Below, piece by piece: positions 61,201 to 64,000 of a DNA stretch of 64,000 nt. Position numbers and translations under genes: made by a program. Position 1 is the stretch's first letter. The number at the start of each line of letters is the position of its first letter. Under the pieces are notes generated by a model. It did no database searches. It had not been told where the DNA came from and saw only the letters and a list, made by a program, of their open reading frames with translations. This stretch comes from Mastigias papua (lineage: Eukaryota; Cnidaria; Scyphozoa; Rhizostomeae; Mastigiidae): the NCBI GenBank assembly GCA_964019165.1, contig OZ025267.1, positions 12,586,069 through 12,650,068 on the forward strand. The letters are read 5' to 3'.

Positions 61201-63897
61201 TTTAATTTTGAAGGTATGGAGTCTTTGTATCATTCGTATAAATCTGCATGCTCTATTCAATGATTTATAGCTTGTTGAAAAATTTTGGAAAAAATTTCAG
61301 GTTAACCAGGAAGATATATGACATATAACATGTGACTTTCAAAGGTGCGAACTTGGCACCCTATATTTTCTCCATCCTTTCAACATGTTTAAGGACCTGA
61401 TTATATGAGAGATTTCAGCCCATTTGTAACTTTACCCTGGCTGAAAATTAAATCAATTATATGTGACGAAAGTTTAACCGAGCTGGGATTTTAATGACAG
61501 CTGAAATCATTTTAGAATGGCGCCCTGCAGCAACGAGAATATGAATTCTCTTTGTTTTTCACAGCTGGCCTTATATCTTGCTTTTCTTTTCCAATTGAAT
61601 GAGATAGTAATTACATATGAATTGTTGGGGGCAGATATTACTAATTTTCGCAGGATAGATACCCCCAAGGAGAGCGAAAAGCAGTTGAAAGAGATAGTGG
61701 CTACATCAGTAGTGTTTTCATCGCAAGCATATGAGTGAAAAGTAGAAGCCAAACATTTGATCAGTTCATGAAACTCTTCCTCTGTATCCAATCCAATATA
61801 TGCTTCAATGGTTCTATCCTGAAGTCACTGCCTTGTTGTCTTGCGAATTCTTCACTATGCGCATGCCCTATGAGTTTCAGCCCGGTTAATCATTGATATG
61901 TGCGATTATATGTACACCGTGTTCTAGCCAAAAATCCCAATCTGTTTGAAACAAGCGGGCTGGAATTTAACCCCGGGGAACCGGGCTGAAACTTTACCCA
62001 GATAATCGCAATTTCATTTAGACAAAACATTGACCAAAACACTGAACTGAACTTTCAGCCCGGGAAAAGTTACCAGCCGCCTGGAATCTTTCACATAATA
62101 AGGTGCTAAGTCATTACAACAAAATAGCTGCTTGTAGCAAGCTCCATTGAGCCAAGTGAAATAGTCTAAATGGATCCGTTAGTGTGAAAACAAGTAATTC
62201 ACGATCAATCTGTAAATATCGATTCTGATAACGTGTCTTACTTTGCTGGTAGATATGTTGACACTGAATCTGATCAAAACTGGCAATCGACAGATGGAGA
62301 GAAAGTGGGAAAAATCTTCGAAATTCTTGAAAATGACTATTATTGAAAAGTGAAAGTGCGAGAAAATAACCAACCCAAGCGGGATTTGAACTTGCAACCC
62401 CTGACTTTGTACGTCAGTGCTCTACCAACTGAGCTATCGGGCCATGCTTCCAAATCATTGCTCAAGGGTAGGTCATTTGCTCGCACCGCCCCTCTCTTAA
62501 CCAATTTGCACAGGGGAGCCATTGCAGCTCCATCGCAATGTGCATTGGACCTGCTGTTGAGAGAGGACTGCTCACACCAGGGGGGCCATCGCAGCCCCAT
62601 TAACTGGATAGAGTTAAGGAAAGTTTAGTAGAAGCAACAGGGTTTGGAAGAAATGAAAAGTGAAAGTGCGAGAAAATAACCGACCAGAGCAGGATTCGAA
62701 CTCGCAATCCCTGACTTTGTACGTCGGTGCTCTACCAACTGAGCTATCGGGCCACACTTCCAACTTGTTGCTGAAGGGTAGGTCATTTGCTCGCACTGCC
62801 CCTCTCTTAACCAATTTGCACAGGGGAGCCATCGCAGCTCCATCGGAATGTGCATTGGACCTGCTGTTGAGAGAGGACTGCTCACACCAGGGGGGCCATC
62901 GCAGCCCCATCGACTGGATAGAGTTAAGGAAAGTTTAGTAGAAGCAACAGGGTTTGGAAGCGTGGCCCAATAGCTCAGTTGGTAGAGCACCGACGTACAA
63001 TGTCAGGGGTCGCAAGTTCGAATCCTGCTCGGGTTGGTTATTTTCTCGCACTTTCACTTTTCATTTCTTCCAAACCCTGTTGCTTCTACTAAACTTTCCT
63101 TAACTCTATCCAGTTAATGGGGCTGCGATGGCCCCCCTGGTGTGAGCAGTCCTCTCTCAGCAGCAGGTCCAATGCACATTCCGATGGAGCTGCGATGGCT
63201 CCCCTGTGCAAATTGGTTAAGAGAGGGGCGGTGCGAGCAAATGACCTACCCTTGAGCAACGATTTGGAAGCGTGGCCCGATAGCTCAGTTGGTAGAGCAC
63301 CGACATACAAAGTCAGGGGTCGCGAGTTCGAATCCCGCTTGGGTCGGTTATTTTCTCGCACTTTCACTTTTCATTTCTTCCAAACCCTGTTGCTTCTACT
63401 AAAATGACTATTATTGAAACATTATTGTTCTTGAAAAGAGGTTTGATGTTATATGTTGTCTTTGTCTTTGCCAAACTTTCCCATTGTCTCTGAATCGCTA
63501 GGATAGATCCGGAAAAACTCAACGTGAATAGCCCAATGGCGAAAACTAATTCCAGAAAATTCTCTGGTTTTGAACCTTTCAACCGCAAAGATTTCTTTCT
63601 GCAGAAACTCCTTCCCGTAAAGTAGGCAGATGCGTATAGATCCATGTGACAATGCGAATACTGTGCCTGATTGGCCGTATGGTAGGCCTATTGGCACCTG
63701 TTGATTTTTAATAGAATGTTTTCCTGCTGGATCATCCTGTCATTGAAGTGTTCATGTTCTAATGTATATGTTTCAGGCTCAATTACAGATCTTGAATTCT
63801 GTGGAAGGAGTTATCTACTGAGTTCCAGCGATGATGGAACTATATGCATATGGAAATGTAAAACGTGGGAGTGTGTTAAGTCTTTAAATGGACACAG
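34218..63897 (+). CDS. PAK1IP1: PAK1IP1/MAK11-like WD40 protein, 5' part (four exons, runs off window)
   Basis: Four exons (34218-34292, 40451-40560, 60413-60465, 63777-63897) splice with matching phases and GT/AG ends into 119 codons plus two bases. The product starts MNIVVGTYNHALIGF, continues with HDGCIKTVAICGKYLASGSS (first WD repeat), LFDLKKNVDLGSL, and SITDLEFCGRSYLLSSSDDG then ICIWKCKTWECVKSLNGHR (second WD repeat). This follows vertebrate PAK1IP1 closely (GSKDETI, HSGTI, GLICIWDAKKWECLKSIKAH). That protein and its yeast relative Mak11 act in nucleolar maturation of the large ribosomal subunit; the vertebrate protein also binds PAK1. The remaining blades lie beyond the right edge. Introns are 6,158, 19,852 and 3,311 bp and full of mobile elements. 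The ATG has A at -3. Confidence 0.9.
34420..34985 (-). repeat. Dispersed repeat family R, copy 2 (inverted)
   Basis: The minus strand matches 28590-29505 without its SINE. Shared words include GAGTGATTATT, AATTCCCCACCCC and CAACATTTGGTGGG. It lies inside intron 1 of the PAK1IP1-like gene. Confidence 0.6.
35025..35310 (+). repeat. Dispersed repeat family R, copy 3 (direct, truncated)
   Basis: Plus-strand copy of the first half of family R (GCCGAAAGATGCCTG, TGTGTACAAGA), head-to-head with copy 2 across about 40 bp. Confidence 0.6.
35311..35968. other. Intron 1 sequence, no recognisable gene
   Basis: I see no conserved frame or clear repeat here. Confidence 0.35.
35969..36253 (-). pseudogene. 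Possible hAT-like transposase C-terminal fragment
   Basis: The minus-strand frame reads SSLKVERAFTTVSNIFSDK, then LSLSHSTLNDNFIVYGN and a Glu/Arg-rich helix, ending acidic. The x-x-E-R-x-F-S-x-x...L pattern recalls the hAT C-terminal dimerisation region. The rest of a transposase is not visible, so the call is tentative. Confidence 0.4.
36254..37081. other. Intron 1 sequence, no recognisable gene
   Basis: AT-rich; a short C8 run lies near 36582. No conserved frames are evident. Confidence 0.35.
37085..37810 (+). pseudogene. LINE 3' end (Jockey-like RT C-terminus)
   Basis: LGLSVSSNLSWKTHIHSTAK, KLGFLSRARGFFSPSQLL, YKSQIRPSLEYCSHFWGG and LLDKVMSKATRLINN are the standard post-RT motifs of Jockey/CR1-like LINEs. 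Frameshifts follow near 37462 and 37515, then NYRTCKLWNTLP-like and FKSNINKL-like pieces. The end is an A-rich tail (AAAAAAAGTAAAAAAAAG) near 37791-37808. Only the C-terminal fifth of the protein survives, as expected of a 5'-truncated insertion. Confidence 0.75.
38205..38757 (-). pseudogene. LINE RT C-terminal fragment (RTE/L2-like)
   Basis: The minus strand reads YNGGADRDVNIRVRKATAVF, KVEKIWKSSKIETKIKLQL, LYASKTWKVTTEISKKLDIF, HQRCLRQILGISY and, after a frame change, TERRLRLLEHMLHLP. These are the typical connection-region motifs of endonuclease/RT LINEs. It is truncated at both ends and lies in intron 1 of the PAK1IP1-like gene. Confidence 0.75.
38760..40450. other. Intron 1 sequence, no recognisable gene
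   Basis: A weak inverted similarity around 39180-39360 (ACAGCTAGACCTATTTCAAA on one strand, a related string on the other) is the only structure I see. Confidence 0.3.
40451..40560 (+). CDS. PAK1IP1: PAK1IP1-like gene, exon 2
   Basis: The acceptor is TTCAATTACAG. The exon opens QWIFSPKFTDQGHDG, reads in phase 0 and ends with two bases of an Arg codon before GTAGTA. Confidence 0.9.
40941..40983 (-). ncRNA. Hammerhead motif, PLE-5 left arm
   Basis: Minus strand: stem I pairs TCATACT with AGTATGA perfectly over seven bases. Core boxes are CTGACGA and GAAA. Stem II (GTGCCGGAC) is very short, and TTC precedes the expected cut. Confidence 0.6.
41143..41757 (-). pseudogene. PLE-5 reverse transcriptase fragment
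   Basis: RT motifs are CSFDISSLFTKVPLDEAIG (motif A), LDGVAMGSHLDPALANIFVG (motif B, with S-H-L-D in place of the usual S-P-L-x-P) and HFRYVEDTFVIF (catalytic box YVED, where YVDD is expected). The second catalytic Asp is replaced by Glu, so the enzyme is probably dead. After NFLDVLASK the frame jumps directly into the last part of the GIY-YIG region (LSFMYFGISLQK), showing an internal deletion. It is the Penelope/Neptune-like RT type, as PLE-4. Confidence 0.82.
41815..42154 (+). pseudogene. PLE-5 GIY-YIG endonuclease fragment
   Basis: The plus strand reads CEFSCRCEVGYVGRTSQTLA, a GIY-YIG start (GYVG for YIG) with preceding Cys residues. One stop follows, then SDSAIGQHVITNRECAKTY, CRIIGQARSSFHLCVLESVY and KTQKPALCKQK before a natural stop. 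The helix with conserved Glu (LCVLESVYI) and the terminal CKQK are standard for PLE C-termini. It runs away from the RT fragment, so the two halves of one kind of protein face in opposite directions. Confidence 0.78.
42315..42354 (+). ncRNA. Hammerhead motif, PLE-5 right arm
   Basis: CTGACGA (42321-42327) and GAAA (42337-42340) are present. GTC precedes the expected cut after 42348. Stem I pairs CATACT with AATATG with one mismatch; stem II is only about two pairs. Confidence 0.55.
43006..45170 (+). pseudogene. Decayed LINE (RT and C-terminal region)
   Basis: Many short pieces follow the order of a LINE type I remember from cnidarians: VRESPLEWKGPAV, VINQARVKQSSLVVTLLDLK (RT motif A degraded), YPKQTINHEISPTVDNGN-like text, SFLTIDDRSCIWVMRYLDNT, KYAGQWVEPPN, LPSAKFIE and LNNTLSTRKNLH. 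At the end a frame reads LEHVWICNSYLLDGKYTW then RHNSVLP, a Cys-His-type tail. Stops and frameshifts occur every 50-150 bp, so this is an old copy. It lies in intron 2 of the PAK1IP1-like gene. Confidence 0.65.
44664..44832 (+). repeat. ~90-bp tandem duplication inside the LINE relic
   Basis: CAATGTTTCATGATATCTTCC and GGGTTCGTGGCCTTTGGA each occur twice, about 90 bp apart. Confidence 0.8.
45171..45779. other. Intron 2 sequence, no recognisable gene
   Basis: I see no assignable coding frame. A short ATC-rich stretch occurs at 45735-45775. Confidence 0.35.
45780..48560 (-). pseudogene. LINE with C-terminal zinc-finger array, internally deleted
   Basis: The minus strand starts with a basic helix (KEKRAERKRRK) and FEKVSKDRIEES near 48200-48450. 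It then has RT motifs NQDGFRVGRSTADVAQI, LLDIKKAYPYVNRPILWSM (motif A, Asp retained) and LRGLREGCATSPILFNIYH (motif B). The catalytic FADD region (47240-47560) is decayed. Downstream come RVLRRIGHVLWMDNSRPTKR and at least three short C-x2-C...H-x3/4-C fingers: CDWCNTTI...GHQKFC, CPHCGEDKSI...RHRKSC and CELCSQPRSR...SHRRIC. Fingers after the RT distinguish this LINE from the others in the window. Several stops break the frame. It lies in intron 2. Confidence 0.75.
46083..46147. repeat. (ATC/GTC)n microsatellite
   Basis: An imperfect trinucleotide tract (CATCATCGTCGTC) at the 3' end of the zinc-finger LINE, possibly its tail. Confidence 0.85.
48927..52345 (+). pseudogene. DUF6589-like ORF, broken and split by an inserted element
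   Basis: Protein pieces occur in order: GATKLFDVILDAMSFEGRSA, MLMFGQSQKASWFQK, then after a 1.2-kb insertion LITKIAENHELIVREFVADA, VLMIDDFTNIHTKRRPSDQ, NPGGICEDKLLQFS, GDWPAQFFMRQIQHH, FIGPLHIQLNAR, KPKAWRISFLLEVVYGGLTV, LPLVLSIYSVIFKSGKTEMF, DKAPLVWLSNFLYWKS, YPIENFHSLLRVQT and VIPKNYTFGHANIDQL, ending KFVHIIDLS. This order matches large uncharacterised proteins abundant in corals and other cnidarians, which I believe fall in the DUF6589 family. Conserved Asp residues (MIDDF) and the high copy number suggest a transposase-like origin. Stops at about 51369, 51557 and 52041 and frameshifts show it is dead. It lies in intron 2. Confidence 0.6.
49605..50830. mobile_element. 1.2-kb inverted-repeat element inserted in the DUF6589-like ORF
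   Basis: AGAGAGATTACGCATCC at 49605 is mirrored by the inverse of GGATGCATAATCTCTCT ending at 50830, and both arms continue with CTAACGATAAC. The terminal repeats are about 28 bp with one mismatch. The host ORF resumes in order on the far side. No transposase frame is visible inside, so it is non-autonomous. The target duplication is unclear; AAA flanks both ends. Confidence 0.75.
52346..53039. other. Intron 2 sequence, no recognisable gene
   Basis: I found no conserved frames or repeats. Confidence 0.35.
53040..53880 (+). pseudogene. hAT-like transposase-derived ORF, broken
   Basis: Pieces in order are EIMCALKCVACDWPANSTEK, MDGPDTNLICIESLKRYQL, CSFGLHTIHGAFRTGAECR, WSLKKALRVVVTVLHGSSAE, YMSVTG then FCSSRWIDDRKFADRL, VVRVWEKLSNTKQPSCKSF, KFYVFNFVASLFEPFTTVCQ and LKPDILSNCTSG. 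This matches a family of hAT-like/uncharacterised ORFs that I remember from corals (H-x-x-H-G-A-F, A-T-R-W, K-Q-P-S-C-K-S). Stops and at least one internal deletion, between the first two pieces, show decay. The exact family is uncertain. Confidence 0.55.
53881..54315. other. Intron 2 sequence, no recognisable gene
   Basis: I found nothing assignable here. Confidence 0.3.
54316..54592. mobile_element. MITE family M, copy 1 (277 bp)
   Basis: The ends CAATAGTCGCCAAAAGTCTT and its inverse AAGACTTTTGGCGACTATTG are perfect over 20 bp. The left flank is TA; the right flank is TC. The structure suggests a Tc1/mariner-type MITE. The same element occurs at 57356. Confidence 0.8.
55130..55515 (-). pseudogene. 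LINE RT C-terminal fragment
   Basis: The minus strand reads EAFEMWCYRPLLRISWIDMK, CKKRLLTEINRRKMSFVGHV, LRHKDISCDL and GNRGRCRPNTRYSDNIMDRA. These are the standard terminal motifs of endonuclease/RT-type LINEs (W-C-Y-R-R-x-L-R-I-S-W; G-H-x-x-R). The frame then shifts into a few more matching residues (ETHGEPRRSIM). It is 5'-truncated and lies in intron 2. Confidence 0.75.
55516..57355. other. Intron 2 sequence, no recognisable gene
   Basis: Frames here are Cys/Phe-rich and low in complexity. I found no family match and no clear repeat. Confidence 0.35.
57356..57633. mobile_element. MITE family M, copy 2 (278 bp)
   Basis: It aligns along its length with 54316-54592. The left end CAATAGTCGCCAAAAGTCTT is intact; the right end has decayed to ATGACGACTATTG, with TA following. 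Confidence 0.8.
57970..58450 (-). pseudogene. Reverse-transcriptase fragment of uncertain retroelement
   Basis: The minus strand carries RPPTITGSGVEDKNEKRF, VKEALKIALKVVIASHACVF, GGPIG (RT motif B), then after frame changes WWDRELRSMLRGLKITCSVH and KRYLDGTNMAIRATL, where KRYVDD is expected. The order P-T-I-T-G-S-G-V-E, G-G-P-I-G, W-W-D, K-R-Y-x-D-D is one I remember from an RT group common in cnidarians, possibly PLE-like. The catalytic second Asp has become Gly. Stops lie within. It is in intron 2. Confidence 0.55.
58500..60412. other. Intron 2 sequence, no recognisable gene
   Basis: I found nothing assignable here. The intron ends with a good polypyrimidine tract and TTTTAG before exon 3. 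Confidence 0.35.
60413..60465 (+). CDS. PAK1IP1: PAK1IP1-like gene, exon 3
   Basis: The acceptor is TTTTCATTTTAG and the donor GTGAGA. The 53 bp encode LFDLKKNVDLGSLIQQS and complete the Arg and Gly codons shared with the neighbouring exons. Confidence 0.88.
60466..61399. other. Intron 3 sequence, no recognisable gene
   Basis: AT-rich sequence; I found nothing assignable. Confidence 0.35.
61400..62101. mobile_element. Candidate MITE with ~45-bp degenerate inverted ends
   Basis: The left end reads ATTATATGAGAGATTTCAGC and the inverted right end ATTATGTGAAAGATTCCAGG. Both continue to GTAACTTT-CCC-GGCTGAA. The motif GGGCTGAAAC/TTTACCC also recurs inside (61870-62010). There is no transposase. 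The target duplication is doubtful. Confidence 0.5.
62371..62443 (-). repeat. tRNA-like unit 1 of SINE array
   Basis: The D-arm GCTCAGTTGGTAGAGC, anticodon arm CTGAC/GTCAG and acceptor GGCCCGA/TTGGGTT can fold. The B box is altered (AAGTTCAAATCCC). Confidence 0.7.
62681..62753 (-). repeat. tRNA-like unit 2 of SINE array
   Basis: Same layout, with an intact B box (GAGTTCGAATCC) and anticodon loop GTACAAA. The anticodon stem has one mismatch. Confidence 0.7.
62964..63036 (+). repeat. tRNA-like unit 3 of SINE array
   Basis: Plus-strand unit with GCTCAGTTGGTAGAGC and AAGTTCGAATCC. The formal anticodon is ACA, an unlikely functional tRNA. Confidence 0.7.
63274..63346 (+). repeat. tRNA-like unit 4 of SINE array
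   Basis: Plus-strand unit with intact A and B boxes (GAGTTCGAATCCCGC), 310 bp after unit 3. The anticodon loop is ATACAAA. Confidence 0.7.
63420..63776. other. Intron 3 remainder
   Basis: GATTGGCCGTATGGTAGGCC (about 63668-63690) faintly resembles the PLE-5 terminal repeat near 41073-41095. Otherwise I see nothing. The intron ends TATGTTTCAG before exon 4. Confidence 0.3.
63777..63897 (+). CDS. PAK1IP1: PAK1IP1-like gene, exon 4
   Basis: The acceptor is TATGTTTCAG and the donor GTGAGA. It encodes the second WD repeat with DDGTICIWKCKTWECVKSL and ends two bases into a codon. Confidence 0.92.
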
Positions 63898-64000
63898 GTG
63901 AGATTTTTCGCTAATGTGGAAGATTGTTAGTATTCAATTGATCTCTTGATAAGGAGCTTTTCTTACGCGAATTAATATCTCATTACACTAAACAACAAAA
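63898..64000 (+). other. Start of intron 4 of the PAK1IP1-like gene
   Basis: It begins GTGAGATTTT and runs off the window. Confidence 0.8.

Larger units (their letters stand above)
62349..63400. mobile_element. Tandem and inverted SINE array with 19-bp target duplication
   Basis: Four tRNA-containing units of about 310 bp, two on the minus strand followed by two on the plus strand, form one block. The perfect 19-bp duplication AAAATGACTATTATTGAAA flanks it (62330-62348 and 63401-63419), so the whole array behaves as a single insertion. Each unit has a ~210-bp body (GGGGCTGCGATGG, GAGCAGTCCTCTCTCA, GGTGCGAGCAAATGACC), then the tRNA-like part, then TATTTTCTCGCACTTTCAC. Adjacent units share high identity. 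It lies in intron 3. Confidence 0.8.

Noticed and set aside
62371..63346. Four functional tRNA genes
   Set aside because: The formal anticodon ACA is unusual, stems have mismatches, and each sits at the same place inside a 310-bp repeated unit, so SINE origin is more likely.
62340..63407. Several open frames on both strands across the SINE array
   Set aside because: They are read-through of SINE and tRNA-like sequence and recur identically in each unit on both strands.

Overview
This window looks like repeat-dense nuclear DNA from a metazoan. The evidence is spliceosomal introns, animal-type transposable elements, tRNA-derived SINEs and one conserved animal gene. It is AT-rich with long (TA)n tracts. 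The mix of element families resembles what I remember from cnidarian genomes, so a cnidarian or other marine invertebrate is my best guess. That rests on memory of the families and not on a search.

Host gene. One host gene is recognised: a PAK1IP1/MAK11-like WD40 ribosome-biogenesis protein on the + strand. Four coding exons can be placed at 34218-34292, 40451-40560, 60413-60465 and 63777-63897. All intron phases agree, and the gene runs off the right edge. Its introns of 6.2, 19.9 and 3.3 kb hold most of the mobile DNA in the right half of the window.

Layout. 1-8.3 kb: no recognisable gene, a short foldback repeat, and a pair of inverted subterminal repeat arrays. 8.3-15.1 kb: three Penelope-like elements (PLEs) of one clade, separated by four (TA)n tracts; the middle one has an intact RT/GIY-YIG ORF and two carry well-formed hammerhead ribozymes. 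15.4-21.3 kb: a hAT-type MITE, two fragments of restriction-like-endonuclease LINEs, and a nearly complete LINE of that class with four nonsense codons. 21.6-22.5 kb: HIRAN-like fragment and degenerate repeats. 23.6-28.5 kb: a 5'-truncated PLE of another type, a SINE between two direct repeats, a fifth TA tract and two abutting LINE relics. 28.5-35.3 kb: a repeat family in three copies, one split by a SINE, surrounding an apparently intact ISL2EU-type DNA transposon (29991-33876). That transposon has a spliced THAP-DDE transposase gene and a spliced SWIM-YqaJ-PHD nuclease gene, and ends 341 bp before the host start codon. 35.9-48.6 kb: hAT-like and LINE relics, plus an inverted double-ended PLE with a hammerhead motif on each arm. 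48.9-52.3 kb: a decayed DUF6589-like ORF split by a 1.2-kb inverted-repeat element. 53-62 kb: hAT-like, LINE and RT relics and MITEs. 62.3-63.4 kb: a tandem and inverted array of a tRNA-containing SINE, bounded by a perfect 19-bp target-site duplication.

How it fits together. Most of the DNA is layered self-replicating elements. The PLEs probably use a GIY-YIG endonuclease and hammerhead processing. The ISL2EU element supplies its own transposase and an accessory nuclease. SINEs and MITEs depend on enzymes encoded elsewhere. The only evident cellular function is the WD40 gene, whose introns have been expanded by these insertions.
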